Both the position numbers and the translations under genes were made by a program. Source: Chthoniobacter sp. (GTDB taxonomy: Bacteria; Verrucomicrobiota; Verrucomicrobiia; Chthoniobacterales; Chthoniobacteraceae). Taken from it: DNA of 64,000 nt. Location of the stretch: the NCBI GenBank assembly GCA_021414005.1, contig JAIOPH010000013.1, forward strand, positions 186,001 to 250,000, read 5' to 3'. Below the pieces are notes generated by a model. That model was given only the letters and a program-made list of their open reading frames with translations, had not been told where the DNA came from and searched no databases. This document shows, piece by piece, positions 17,793 through 27,053 of this stretch. Position 1 is the first letter of the stretch. Each line of letters begins with the position of its first letter.

Positions 17793-19633
17793 TGACGACC
17801 CATTTTTCCAACGCAATGTGGCGTGGCTCGCGTGGCTGGCTGACCACGCTCCTGCTCGCCGTTTTCCTCATGCTGAGCGTGGCGGTGCAGGCGGCGGAAG
17901 TTTCCGTAAAGGCCAGCCTCAGCCGCACGGTCACGGTCATCGGCGAGCCCGTGCAGTTTCAAATCAAAGTCACCGGCAAACCCGCGACGGACATCCCCGA
18001 CGTGATCGTGGACGGCTTGGAAATTCGCTACGTGGGAGCGTCCAAGCAGCAGTCCATCCAGTTCGGGAGCGGCCCGATGCGCAACGAAAGCTCCACGACT
18101 TACGCCTACGATGTCACCGCCGACAAAAATGGGACGTACACCTTTCCTGCCGTAACCGTGGAAGTGGACGGCAAGCCTTACCTGACGCAGCCCGTGAAGC
18201 TGACCGTGCAGGCGAGTAGCGCGGACGACGCCGTGCGGCCCAAGGCGCAGGGCCTCGTGGAAATCGTCGTGCCGAAAACGACGGTCTATGTCGGCGAGAC
18301 GATTCCCGTGGAACTGCACCTCTACGTGGACGCTCGCGTCCACTGGCAGCCCGTGGCGATGCCGGAGATTTCCGGCGAGGGCTTCACGAAACAGAAGATG
18401 CCCGAGCCGCGCCGTCCCGAAACGGTGACGAAGAACGGCCTGGAGTGCGATCACATGGTTTTCAAAACGGCGATCACGCCCGGCAAGGCCGGCAAGCTCA
18501 GCCTCGGGCCGGGCGAAGTGATCTACAACGCCCAGGTCCCGCGGGCGCGGAAGAGCGGTCCGCGCTCGCCGTTCGACATTTTTGGCGACGACTTTTTTGG
18601 CGAGCCGATGTTTGCCCAGACGCAGCAGGTGAAAGTGAAATCGCAACCCGTGGAGCTGACCGTGAAACCGCTGCCGGCCACGGGCAAGCCCCGCGATTTT
18701 TCCGGCGCGGTCGGCAAGTTTTCGTTCAGCGCCGACGGCAGCCCGGCGGTGGTGAAGGTGGGCGATCCCGTGACCATGAAGCTGCGCATCAGCGGGCGCG
18801 GAAACTTCGACCGCGTGGAGGCGCCCGCGCTCCAGAATCCCGCCGGCTGGCGCAGCTATCCGCCTTCCAGCGAATTCAAAAAAGACGACTCCGACGAACT
18901 CGGCCTGAGTGGGACGAAAACCTTCGCGATGGCGGTGATCCCGGAGGAAAAAAAGACGCAGATGCCCGCGTTCACGTTTTCCTATTTCGATCCCGAGACG
19001 GAGAAATACGTGAGTCTCGCCAGCGATCCCGCCCCGCTTCAGGTGGACGGTGCCAAGCCCGCCGCCGCGACCCCTCGCCCGACCCCGGTAACCGCGACCG
19101 CCACGCCCGAGCCCACGCCCGCCAAGGCCGCGCCCGCTGCCACAGATATTCTCGGCCCGCTCTACGAGCCCGGTCCGCGCAAGTCTTTCACCCCGCTTTA
19201 CGCGCGCCGCGAATTCCTCCTCGCGCAGTCCGTGCCCGCCGCCGCGCTCTGTCTGCTGCTGGCCTACCGCCTGCGCCGCCGGCCGGATGCCGCCGCCGCG
19301 CGCACCGCCGCCTTGCGCCGCGAAAAGGCCGCGCTGCTGGCGAAGCTCCGCACCGCGCAAATGCCGCACCCGGAGTTTCTCGAAGGGGCCGCGCGTGTCG
19401 TGCAAATCACCACCGCGCTGGCCACCGGCACGGACGCCGCCGGGGTGGATGCGACCGCGGCACGTGCGCTCGCCGACGCCGACACCGCGGAAATCATCGA
19501 GGAAGTTTTCAACGCGCGGGCCGAGCTGCTCTTCGCTGGCGGCGGACGCGACGAGCGTCGCGGCTCCACCGACGATCGCGCGCGGGTGCTGGCGGCGCTG
19601 GAGAAATTCGGGAGGAATCATGCGCAGAGTTGA
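17792..19633 (+). CDS. batD: BatD-like protein (oxygen tolerance family)
   Basis: A 613-residue protein: signal peptide (RGWLTTLLLAVFLMLSVAVQA), then repeated Ig-like beta-sandwich modules. The first begins EVSVKASLSRTVTVIGEPVQFQIK; a second contains VVPKTTVYVGETIPVELHLYV; a third has VVKVGDPVTMKLRISGRGNFD. A Pro/Ala/Thr linker (about 425-455), a membrane helix (about 472-490) and a helical cytoplasmic domain follow. This is the usual BatD layout. The start ATG shares one base with the batB-batC stop (TGATG); a GTG three bases upstream is also in frame. The next start lies inside the 3' end of this gene. Confidence 0.9.
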   Translation: MTTHFSNAMWRGSRGWLTTLLLAVFLMLSVAVQAAEVSVKASLSRTVTVIGEPVQFQIKVTGKPATDIPDVIVDGLEIRYVGASKQQSIQFGSGPMRNESSTTYAYDVTADKNGTYTFPAVTVEVDGKPYLTQPVKLTVQASSADDAVRPKAQGLVEIVVPKTTVYVGETIPVELHLYVDARVHWQPVAMPEISGEGFTKQKMPEPRRPETVTKNGLECDHMVFKTAITPGKAGKLSLGPGEVIYNAQVPRARKSGPRSPFDIFGDDFFGEPMFAQTQQVKVKSQPVELTVKPLPATGKPRDFSGAVGKFSFSADGSPAVVKVGDPVTMKLRISGRGNFDRVEAPALQNPAGWRSYPPSSEFKKDDSDELGLSGTKTFAMAVIPEEKKTQMPAFTFSYFDPETEKYVSLASDPAPLQVDGAKPAAATPRPTPVTATATPEPTPAKAAPAATDILGPLYEPGPRKSFTPLYARREFLLAQSVPAAALCLLLAYRLRRRPDAAAARTAALRREKAALLAKLRTAQMPHPEFLEGAARVVQITTALATGTDAAGVDATAARALADADTAEIIEEVFNARAELLFAGGGRDERRGSTDDRARVLAALEKFGRNHAQS

Positions 19634-20381
19634 GCCACGCGCGTTTTGGCAAATAGCGACCGTTGCCGTCACGCTGCTGGCGTTGATCGGCGGACGAAGT
19701 CTGGCGGAAACCGGGACTTTTGAGGCAGCCAACCAAGCCTACGACCAGGGCAAATTTGCCGAGGCGAAAATCGGCTACGAGAAACTCGTGGAGGCCGGTG
19801 AATGGAGCGCGAACCTTTTCTACAATCTCGGCAACGCCGACTACCGCGCCGGTGCGCCGGGCCGCGCCATCCTCGACTACGAGCGCGCCCTCGCGCTCGA
19901 TCCAGCGCACGCCGAGGCGCGGGCCAACGTCGAGGTCCTGCGACGCCAAACCGGCGCGAAACATCGCGCCGCCGTCTGGCAGGACAAGGCGTTCGGCTGG
20001 CCCGCAGCGGACGCGTGGACGCTGATCGCCGCCGCCGCCGGCTGGATCGCGCTGTTTGGTCTGGCATTGCTCGGCACCGCGCGGCGCGGGGAAAACGGTG
20101 GGCTGTGGCTGACCTCCACGCTCGGCGCGCTGGTCTGCGCCTACGCGGCGGCAGTGCTGTGGTGGCACAGTCAGGAGAGCACGGCCGCCATTGTCGTCCA
20201 CTCCACCGAAGCCCGCCTCCAGCCCGCCGACAGCGCCGGGCTCGCCGAGGCCCTCCCCGCCGGCAGCCGCGTGCAAGTGCTCAGCGAGCGCGGCGACTGG
20301 ATCTACTGCGCCCTCCCCGGCGAAAAGCGCGGCTGGATTCCACACCCGGCGATCGAGCGCGTGCGGCTGGAGAAAACGTAG
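19620..20381 (+). CDS. batE: BatE-like TPR protein with C-terminal SH3 domain
   Basis: A 253-residue protein: signal anchor (about 8-28), TPR repeats (TFEAANQAYDQGKFAEAKIGYEKL and SANLFYNLGNADYRAG with ILDYERALALDP), two membrane helices (about 133-150 and 160-180) and a bacterial SH3-like domain (VHSTEARLQPADS ... GSRVQVLSERGDWIYC). This TPR-TM-TM-SH3 order is that of BatE. It overlaps batD by 14 bp and ends the first Bat operon. Confidence 0.87.
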   Translation: MRRVEPRAFWQIATVAVTLLALIGGRSLAETGTFEAANQAYDQGKFAEAKIGYEKLVEAGEWSANLFYNLGNADYRAGAPGRAILDYERALALDPAHAEARANVEVLRRQTGAKHRAAVWQDKAFGWPAADAWTLIAAAAGWIALFGLALLGTARRGENGGLWLTSTLGALVCAYAAAVLWWHSQESTAAIVVHSTEARLQPADSAGLAEALPAGSRVQVLSERGDWIYCALPGEKRGWIPHPAIERVRLEKT

Positions 20382-20502
20382 CGAAACGCCTCCCCCACGG
20401 GTGCGGAACGGCGGCTGGAAGCACGCCGCTCCTTTGCTCCCGGCAACGTTTTTTCCCGCACGCAGGCTCGCTGGCGGGGCGGCGGTGGCTAAAGTCGGGC
20501 GC

Positions 20503-21165
20503 GTGTCGCTGCTCCAACTCGGTTCCCTCGCCCTCGCCTTTCTCGGGCCGGTCGTGCTGTGGGCCTTGCACCGGCGGCGTCCGCATCCGGTGCTGGAGCG
20601 GAATTTTGCCTGCGGCATCGCGGGTCTGCTCGTCGTGGTCATTGTGGCAATGCTGGTGCAGAAGGCGTTCGACGGAACGCTGACCTGGCGCGAGGCGCTG
20701 CCGATGCAGCTCTGCGACTGGGCGCTTTTCGCGGTCGTCGTCGCGCTGCTCAGGCGGTCGCAGACGTGCTTTGAAGTGGGATATTTTTGGGGATTGTGCG
20801 GGACGCTGCAGGCGCTGTTCACGCCGGCGATCGGGCATGATCTGGAGTGGTGGCGGCAGGTGGCGTTTTTCCTCGATCACGCGCTGATCGTGGCCGGCGT
20901 GCTCTTTCTCCTGCTGGTGCCAAAGATGCGCCCGCAGGGGTTGCTGCGGGTGGTGCTGTGGTCGGAGGTTTATCTCGTCGCGGCACTGGCGGTGAATGCG
21001 CTGACGGGCGGCAACTACGGCTTCCTCAGCCACCGCCCAGCGCAGGCCTCGATGCTCGATCTTTTCTCCGACACGCGGTGGCTCTACGTGGCGGAGATCA
21101 ACGCCATCGCGCTGGTTTTTTTCGCGGCGATCTGGCTGCCGTGGCGGTGCGTTCGCCGAAACTAA
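20503..21165 (+). CDS. YwaF-like (TIGR02206 family) integral membrane protein
   Basis: About 220 residues with six or more hydrophobic helices. It has the family landmarks LPMQLCDWALF (about residue 70), a GTLQALFTP motif, and NALTGGNYGFLSHRPAQAS before the last helices. The family is widespread, with unknown function. No ATG precedes the first helix; GTG at 20503 or 20485 are the likely starts. The 121 bp between batE and this gene hold a short GC-rich inverted sequence (near 20404-20431) and no gene. It converges with the first sulfatase, 7 bp apart. Confidence 0.78.
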   Translation: MSLLQLGSLALAFLGPVVLWALHRRRPHPVLERNFACGIAGLLVVVIVAMLVQKAFDGTLTWREALPMQLCDWALFAVVVALLRRSQTCFEVGYFWGLCGTLQALFTPAIGHDLEWWRQVAFFLDHALIVAGVLFLLLVPKMRPQGLLRVVLWSEVYLVAALAVNALTGGNYGFLSHRPAQASMLDLFSDTRWLYVAEINAIALVFFAAIWLPWRCVRRN

Positions 21166-21172
21166 GCGGCAG

Positions 21173-22588
21173 CTACGGCGCTGCGCCGAATTGCTTTTTG
21201 TGCAGCGTCCAGAATGGGTTCGCGGGCGCGAGCGGCACGTTTTCGTTGACCATCAGCGGCACGACTGACGCCCACCATTTCTCGTACGCCGCGCTCATCT
21301 CGGCCACGATCTCCGCGTGCTGCGCGGCGATGTCCTGCTTTTCGCCGTAGTCGGTGCGCGTGTCGAAAAGCATCCAACTGGGCTGGGCGTCTTTCGTGGT
21401 GGTGGAGACGAGGTGGTAATCGGGCGTGCGCACGCTGCATTGGGTGTATTTGCCGGTCTCGGGCGGCTTGCCTTTGTCCCAGCGGCCGAGGTGGGTGAAA
21501 AGCGTGCGCGTCGGCCACGGTGCGGCGGGATTTTCCAGCAGCGGGACGAGGCTGCGACCCTCGCTTTGTTTTGCCACTTTCTCGTCGAGCTTCGCGCCGG
21601 CGAGTTCGGCGAGGGTCGGGAGGAAGTCGATGTGCGCCGCGAGCTTCGTCACGTCCGCCGGTTGCAGCGTTCCCGGCCAGCGCCAGAACGACGAGGCGCG
21701 CGTGCCGCCGAGAAACGCCGTGCCCTTCTGCCCGCGCATCCCCGCATTGAAAACGCCCACGCCGCCGGTGCCGCCGTTGTCATTCATAAAGACGACGAGG
21801 GTGTCCTTTTCGAGCCCCCACTCCGTAAGCTTTGCGAGCAGCCGGCCGAGGTTGTCGTCGATGTTCGCGATCATGCCGAAGAACTTCGCCGGTCCCTTGC
21901 CCTGGTAGCGCGCCTCGTCCTCGGGGCGCACTTGCAGCGGACCGTGCGGCGCGTTCGTGGCGAGGTGCAGGTAGAAGGGCTTCCCGCCTTTCACGCTTTC
22001 GATCCACTTCGTCGCCTGGGCGAAAAAGACATCGGTGCAGTAGCCTTCGGTCTTCTCGAACTTGCCGTTGTGTTTGATGAGCGGGGAGAAATAGGTGTTG
22101 CCCGGCGCATCGCCGCAGGAGCCGGGGTAGTGCTGGCCGATGCCGCCGCCGCCGTGGATGAAGACCTCATCGAAGCCGCGCCGCTCCGGCTGATACTCGT
22201 CCTCGTCGCCGAGGTGCCATTTGCCAAACATGCCCGTGGTGTAACCGGCGGTCTTGAGCACCTGCGGCAGCGTGACGGCGTCGAGTGTCATGCGCTCGCG
22301 TTCGAGGATGGTGTGGGTCACGCCGTTTTTGAACTCATGCCGGCCCGTGAGCAGCGCGCTGCGCGTGGGCGCGCAGGTGGGGCTGACGTGGAAGTCCGTG
22401 AACCGCACGCCTTCGCCGTGCAGCCGGTCGAGGTTCGGCGTCTTGAGAACGGGATTGCCGTTCGCCGAGACGTCGCCGTAGCCCTGATCGTCGGTGAGGA
22501 TGAAAATGATGTTGGGGCGTTTGCCCGCAAGACCCGCGGCGTGGAGGCTGCCGGTGGCGAGGAGAAGCAAAAGGATGAGGTGTTTCAT
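21173..22588 (-). CDS. Secreted arylsulfatase-type sulfatase
   Basis: A 471-residue enzyme with signal peptide MKHLILLLLLATGSLHAA. Metal ligands appear in ILTDDQGYGD (D33, D34). The formylglycine site is CAPTR (C72-R76), with Thr instead of the usual Ser at position 4. TGMFGKWHLGD, APHGP and FMNDNGG are the other standard S1-family blocks. It hydrolyses sulfate esters, probably in the periplasm or outside; the substrate is not predictable. It is 43 bp downstream of the second sulfatase on the same strand, so the two are probably co-transcribed. Cys-type sulfatases need a maturation enzyme, which is not in this window. Confidence 0.95.
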   Translation of the reverse strand: MKHLILLLLLATGSLHAAGLAGKRPNIIFILTDDQGYGDVSANGNPVLKTPNLDRLHGEGVRFTDFHVSPTCAPTRSALLTGRHEFKNGVTHTILERERMTLDAVTLPQVLKTAGYTTGMFGKWHLGDEDEYQPERRGFDEVFIHGGGGIGQHYPGSCGDAPGNTYFSPLIKHNGKFEKTEGYCTDVFFAQATKWIESVKGGKPFYLHLATNAPHGPLQVRPEDEARYQGKGPAKFFGMIANIDDNLGRLLAKLTEWGLEKDTLVVFMNDNGGTGGVGVFNAGMRGQKGTAFLGGTRASSFWRWPGTLQPADVTKLAAHIDFLPTLAELAGAKLDEKVAKQSEGRSLVPLLENPAAPWPTRTLFTHLGRWDKGKPPETGKYTQCSVRTPDYHLVSTTTKDAQPSWMLFDTRTDYGEKQDIAAQHAEIVAEMSAAYEKWWASVVPLMVNENVPLAPANPFWTLHKKQFGAAP

Positions 22589-22631
22589 GGGTGAAGTGTT
22601 TGACAGCTCGGAAAGGAGTTCCGGTTCGGCC

Positions 22632-24098
22632 TCATTCCACCCGCACGCCGAGCGAGCGATCGAAGCCCGGCTGGGCGCGACCGGCCTTCACCGGCGCGGG
22701 GTGGACGGTTTTGAGCAGCACTTTCATCTCGGTGACGGTCGCGGCCTGCGCGGGGTCGGCGCCGAGGTTGTGCAGCTCTTGCGGGTCGGCTTGGTGATCG
22801 TAAAGCTCGACGCCTTTCGCCCCGAAATCCCACTCCGTGTAACGCCAGCGCTCGGTGCGGACGGTGTGGCCAGGGGAGCCGCCGCGATCCACCTGGCTGA
22901 AAGCGGGGCGTGTCCACGGGGCGGCGGGGTTTTCGAGCAGCGGACGCAGGCTCGCGCCTTCCAGGATTTTCGGCGGCACGAGGCCCGCGAGATCGGCGAG
23001 CGTGGGGTAAAGGTCGATCAGTTCGACGGTGCGCGGGCAGACCTGGCCGGCCTGCTTCCTACCCGGCGGCGCGATGATCAGCGGGACTCGCGTGCTTTCC
23101 TCAAAGCAGCTCCGTTTGAACCACAGTCCGTGCTCGCCGAGGTGGTAGCCGTGGTCGCTCCAGAAAACGACCACGGTGCTCTCGCGCAGCCCGAGCCGGT
23201 CGAGCGCCGCGAGCACGCGCCCGATCTGCGCATCGACGAAGGAAATCGTGGCGTAGTAGGCCAGTTTGCACGCGCGCGCTTGGTCGGGCGTGAGACCCTC
23301 GTAGGGCCACGGCTTGGTCGAGGCGAGCGCGGCGGCGGGCACGCTGTTTTCAAAACCGGGCGCGATCTCCGGCAGCTTGATCTTGTCGGGCGAATAGCGC
23401 TCGAAGTAAGCACCCGGCGCGATCCACGGGCAGTGCGGTTTGTAAAAGCCAACCGCGAGAAAGAACGGCGCGCCCTGATGTTTTTCGAGCAGCTCGATGG
23501 CCTGCGTAGCGACCTTACCATCGGTGTGCTCCTCGTCCTTGCCGGTCTGGTCGTTGAGGAAAGCCATCGCCGAGCCGAGTCCCCCGCCCTTCTTGCCGGT
23601 GAAGCGGATCACGTCGAGTTCGAGCGCGGTTTTGTCGCGTCCGGCGGGATTGAAAACTTCCTGCCACGAAGCCGGGTCATCGAGCCCGCTGGTGCCGATC
23701 TGGCCGGGATTGCCGTAGTGGTAGATCTTGCCGACGCGCGCGGTGTAGTAGCCGCCCTTGGCAAAAAGCTGAGGCAGCGTGACGACCTCGGGCAGCCCCT
23801 GGCGGAAGTGATATTGCAGATCGAAAACGCGCGTGGTGTCCGGGCGCAGGCCGGTCATCAGCGACGAGCGGCTCGGCGAGCACAGCGGGAACTGGCAATA
23901 CGCGCGATCGAAGCGCACGCCTTGCTTCGCGAGTCGGTCAATGTTCGGCGACTGGACGAGCGGATGCCCGTAGCAGCCGAGGTCATTGTTCATGTCGTCC
24001 ACGGCAATGAAGAGGACGTTGAGCTTTTTCTCCGCCGCCGGCGCGGGCGCGGTGGCGAGGGCAAGAAGCGTGAGCGCGAGAGCGAGGCGGAGGTGCAT
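22632..24098 (-). CDS. Secreted iduronate-2-sulfatase-like sulfatase
   Basis: A 488-residue enzyme with signal peptide (MHLRLALALTLLALATAPAPA). IAVDDMNNDLGCYGHP and CSPSR (C73-R77, the canonical formylglycine motif) place it with iduronate-2-sulfatase/choline-sulfatase-like enzymes, as do PHCPWIAP and FWSDHGYHLGEHGLW. The ATG at 24098 starts right at the signal peptide; the frame is open to 24155 but adds a non-signal leader. First gene of a two-sulfatase operon and divergent from the esterase gene (138-bp spacer). Confidence 0.95.
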   Translation of the reverse strand: MHLRLALALTLLALATAPAPAAEKKLNVLFIAVDDMNNDLGCYGHPLVQSPNIDRLAKQGVRFDRAYCQFPLCSPSRSSLMTGLRPDTTRVFDLQYHFRQGLPEVVTLPQLFAKGGYYTARVGKIYHYGNPGQIGTSGLDDPASWQEVFNPAGRDKTALELDVIRFTGKKGGGLGSAMAFLNDQTGKDEEHTDGKVATQAIELLEKHQGAPFFLAVGFYKPHCPWIAPGAYFERYSPDKIKLPEIAPGFENSVPAAALASTKPWPYEGLTPDQARACKLAYYATISFVDAQIGRVLAALDRLGLRESTVVVFWSDHGYHLGEHGLWFKRSCFEESTRVPLIIAPPGRKQAGQVCPRTVELIDLYPTLADLAGLVPPKILEGASLRPLLENPAAPWTRPAFSQVDRGGSPGHTVRTERWRYTEWDFGAKGVELYDHQADPQELHNLGADPAQAATVTEMKVLLKTVHPAPVKAGRAQPGFDRSLGVRVE

Positions 24099-24236
24099 GA
24101 TGAGCGGAGAATTGGGGTGGTGCCGCAGCGTGCGCACCGCGGCGGCTGGCGTCAATCGGGGTGCAGAATGGAAAAGGGGCGCAAACGCGGCCAGTCGGAG
24201 CTTGTCCGCCGTGACGAGCCGGGGAATAACGCCGCG

Positions 24237-25493
24237 ATGCGTTTCATTCTCCCGCTGCTGGTTGCTTTCACATGCATCGCTTCGCTAGGTGCGGAACCCG
24301 AGGCGGAGGCCGTCTCGTCGTCCAAGGCGCTGGCGGAGCTGACCGCATGGCTGGGGACCGCGCGCGAGACGCGGCCGGCGCTGGCGGACGCGGCGTTTGC
24401 CAAAGTGCCGCTGACCAAGGACGCGGCGGCGAAGGCGGGCAAGGCGTTGTGGGAGGATCACGTCGCTTTTTTCCGCGCCACGCGCGCGGCGGAACTGGCG
24501 GCGAAGGTCATCCACATCGGCGAGAAGGAGATGAAATTTGAAATCGTCTCGTTTGGCGAAAAGGCGGCGGCGCCCAAAGGCGGGCGCAGTCTTTTCATTT
24601 CGCTGCATGGCGGCGGCGGCGCCCCGCCGGAGGTGAACGAAAGCCAGTGGCGGAATCAGATTCAGCTCGCGCGGGGCTACCGTCCGGCGGAGGGACTCTA
24701 CGTGGCACCCCGCGCGCCCACCAACTCGTGGAACCTGTGGCACGAGAATCATATCGACGGGCTTTTTGACCGACTCATTGCCGATCTCGTGGCGCTGGAA
24801 AATGTGAACCCGAACCGCGTTTATGTCCTCGGCTACTCGGCGGGCGGCGACGGCGTGTATCAGCTCGGCCCGCGCATGGCGGACCGCTGGGCCGCGGCTT
24901 CCATGATGGCCGGGCATCCGAATTCCGCTTCGCAACTGAACTTGCGCAACGTGCCGTTCGCGATCCAGGTGGGCGCAAACGACGGTGCCTACGGGCGCAA
25001 CAAGGTGGCTGCGGATTGGGGCAAAAAACTCGATGCCTTGCAGGCGAAAGACGCGGGCGGTTACGCGCATTTCACCGAGCTGCACGAGGGCAAGGGGCAC
25101 TGGATGGACATGCAGGATCGAAAGGCGATTCCGTGGATGGAAAAGTTCACGCGTGATCCGCGGCCGGAGCATGTGGTGTGGCGGCGGGACAGCACGCTGC
25201 ACAAAACCTCCTACTGGCTCGCGCTGCCGGCCGGGGTCGAGGGCTTCGGCCAGGAAATCCACGCCGTGCGCAGCGGCCAAAAGATCACGCTCCAGACCAC
25301 CGACGTGACCGACATGCTCATCCGGCTGAGCGACGCGATGCTCGATCTCGACGCGCCGGTGACGGTGCTCGCGGGTGAAAAGACCGTTTTCACCGGTCGC
25401 GCCGCGCGCACCATCGGCACGCTCGCGCGCACGCTGGCCGAGCGCAGCGACCCGGAGCTGATGTTCAGCGCGGAACTCGCCGTGCATCTGTAA
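24237..25493 (+). CDS. Secreted alpha/beta-hydrolase (esterase/polyhydroxyalkanoate-depolymerase-like)
   Basis: A 418-residue exported protein (signal MRFILPLLVAFTCIASLGA). It has an HGGGG oxyanion-type loop (124-128), VLGYSAGGDG with nucleophile S201 in G-Y-S-A-G, ANDG (possible acid loop) and a late GKGHWMD likely holding the catalytic His. The C-terminal 110 residues (YWLALPAGVEGFGQEIHAVRSGQKITL...) form a beta-rich extension. Serine hydrolase class is clear, substrate is not. Start ATG 24237 follows a GGGGAA ribosome-site-like sequence. The FAD oxidoreductase gene begins 6 bp after its stop, so they form an operon. Confidence 0.85.
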   Translation: MRFILPLLVAFTCIASLGAEPEAEAVSSSKALAELTAWLGTARETRPALADAAFAKVPLTKDAAAKAGKALWEDHVAFFRATRAAELAAKVIHIGEKEMKFEIVSFGEKAAAPKGGRSLFISLHGGGGAPPEVNESQWRNQIQLARGYRPAEGLYVAPRAPTNSWNLWHENHIDGLFDRLIADLVALENVNPNRVYVLGYSAGGDGVYQLGPRMADRWAAASMMAGHPNSASQLNLRNVPFAIQVGANDGAYGRNKVAADWGKKLDALQAKDAGGYAHFTELHEGKGHWMDMQDRKAIPWMEKFTRDPRPEHVVWRRDSTLHKTSYWLALPAGVEGFGQEIHAVRSGQKITLQTTDVTDMLIRLSDAMLDLDAPVTVLAGEKTVFTGRAARTIGTLARTLAERSDPELMFSAELAVHL

Positions 25494-25499
25494 CCCGCC

Positions 25500-26894
25500 A
25501 TGCCCACGCGCCGCGCCTTTCTCCGAACCTCGCTTTCAGCGGCGTCGGCGCTGGCCCTCGGCACGAAATCGGGCGCGGCTCCGGCGGAGGCGGTCACCTT
25601 TCTCGGGCCGGACGACGCGGAATACGCGACCGCGCGCGCCCTTTACAATGGCGGCATCGCCACGCAGCCGAAGCGGATCGCGCGCTGCCTTTCCGAAGCC
25701 GGCGTGCGGCAGGCGCTGCGACGGGCGATTGACGAGACGTGGCCCGTGGCGGTGAAGGCGGGCGGGCATTGCTTCGAGGGCTTCTCGCTCAATGACGACG
25801 GACTCGTCGTCGAAGTCTCGGCGATGAACGACCTGCGGCTCGACGCGCGGACGGGCGTGCTCACGGCGGGCGCGGGCTGCCGGCTCGCGGATGTGAACCG
25901 GTTTCTCCTCGCGCGCGGGCGTTTTCTCCCGGCGGGTTCGTGCGAAAAAGTGGGGCTCGCCGGGCTCACGCTCGGCGGCGGCTACGGACTGTTTGCGCGC
26001 AAGTGGGGACTGACGTGCGACCATCTGCGCGCGGTGCGGATGGTGGACGGCACGGGCGAAATCCGCGACTCGCGCGACGACGCGGAGCTGCTCTGGGCAT
26101 GCCGCGGTGGCGGCAACGGCAACTTCGGCGTGGTCACGCAACTCACCCTGCAAACCCGGCCCGCGCCGCGACTGTTCACGTCATGGAAATTTCGCGCCTT
26201 CAACCTGAACGTGCGCGAGGCCACAACGCTGCTCGCCGCCTGGTTCGAGGCCACGCCCGCGCTACCGCGCGACGCTTTCTCCGCGTGGGTGATGAATGGC
26301 CGCCAGGTGACGATCCTGCTCACGACCATCGGCGCGCCCGGCGACCCCGGCATCGCCGCGTTCCACCACCACATCGGAACCGTCACTGACCGCGCCAGCG
26401 CGCCTGGCACGGTGCCGCTGGCCCAGGCGCTGCCGCGCTATTACGGCGAGCCGGGGCCGCAGCTTTTCAAAAACTGCAGTGCCGGTTTTTACCGCGGCTT
26501 CGCGGACCTCGAAGCCGCGCTGCCGGCGGTCTTTGCCGAGGTGCTGCACGAGTCGGGCATGATCTTCCAGGTGAACACGCTCGGCGGTGCCATCGCGTCC
26601 GGGCCGGCGGGAGCCTACCCGCACCGGGAGTTCGGCTACCTCGGCGAGCAGCAGGCCTTTTGGGAAAATCCCGCGCATGGGCCCGCGCGCATCGCCGCCG
26701 CCGGGCGCATCCGCGGGCATCTCGCCGCCGCCGGCATCCGCCGCCACTACGTGAACTACCCCGACCTCGCGTTCGCCGACTGGCCCACCGCCTACTACGG
26801 CGCGGAAAACTACCGCCGCCTCCAGGCGCTGAAACTTCGCTACGATCCGCACAACCGCATCCGCCATCCGCAAAGCGTGAGCCTGCCGGAGTGA
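25500..26894 (+). CDS. Tat-exported FAD-binding oxidoreductase (BBE-type)
   Basis: A 464-residue flavoprotein with a twin-arginine leader (TRRAFLRTSLSAASALAL). The PCMH-type FAD domain shows WPVAVKAGGHCFEGFS, with H90 as the likely 8-alpha-histidyl FAD attachment, GAGCRLADVNRFL, and GLTLGGGYGLFARKWGLTCD. The C-terminus has the berberine-bridge motif region NYPDLAFADWPTAYYGAENYRRL. Such enzymes oxidise sugars, aldonates or alcohols. It is co-transcribed with the upstream esterase; with the two sulfatases nearby this suggests carbohydrate turnover (inference). Confidence 0.9.
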   Translation: MPTRRAFLRTSLSAASALALGTKSGAAPAEAVTFLGPDDAEYATARALYNGGIATQPKRIARCLSEAGVRQALRRAIDETWPVAVKAGGHCFEGFSLNDDGLVVEVSAMNDLRLDARTGVLTAGAGCRLADVNRFLLARGRFLPAGSCEKVGLAGLTLGGGYGLFARKWGLTCDHLRAVRMVDGTGEIRDSRDDAELLWACRGGGNGNFGVVTQLTLQTRPAPRLFTSWKFRAFNLNVREATTLLAAWFEATPALPRDAFSAWVMNGRQVTILLTTIGAPGDPGIAAFHHHIGTVTDRASAPGTVPLAQALPRYYGEPGPQLFKNCSAGFYRGFADLEAALPAVFAEVLHESGMIFQVNTLGGAIASGPAGAYPHREFGYLGEQQAFWENPAHGPARIAAAGRIRGHLAAAGIRRHYVNYPDLAFADWPTAYYGAENYRRLQALKLRYDPHNRIRHPQSVSLPE

Positions 26895-27053
26895 GCCACG
26901 CTGCCCGCGAGACCTTTTGGCGGACAGCTTCTAATAATTCCGAATTTTAACCGTGAACATTGCGCGCACTTCATCTGTCATGTGCGCCCACCCGCGCCAC
27001 CCTGAATTCGTGTTTCAAAAAAAACGCGGGCGGTGCGGTTCAGCGATTCATTT

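Noticed and set aside
15648..17816. 722-residue open frame opposite batB-batC, with a Leu-rich, apparently multi-helix region
   Set aside because: The Leu/Val runs are the complement of Lys/Gln/Asp codons in the charged linker of the real gene.
22494..24236. In-frame extension that would make the esterase a 999-residue protein
   Set aside because: The extension runs antisense through the second sulfatase gene; the signal peptide at 24237 marks the true start.
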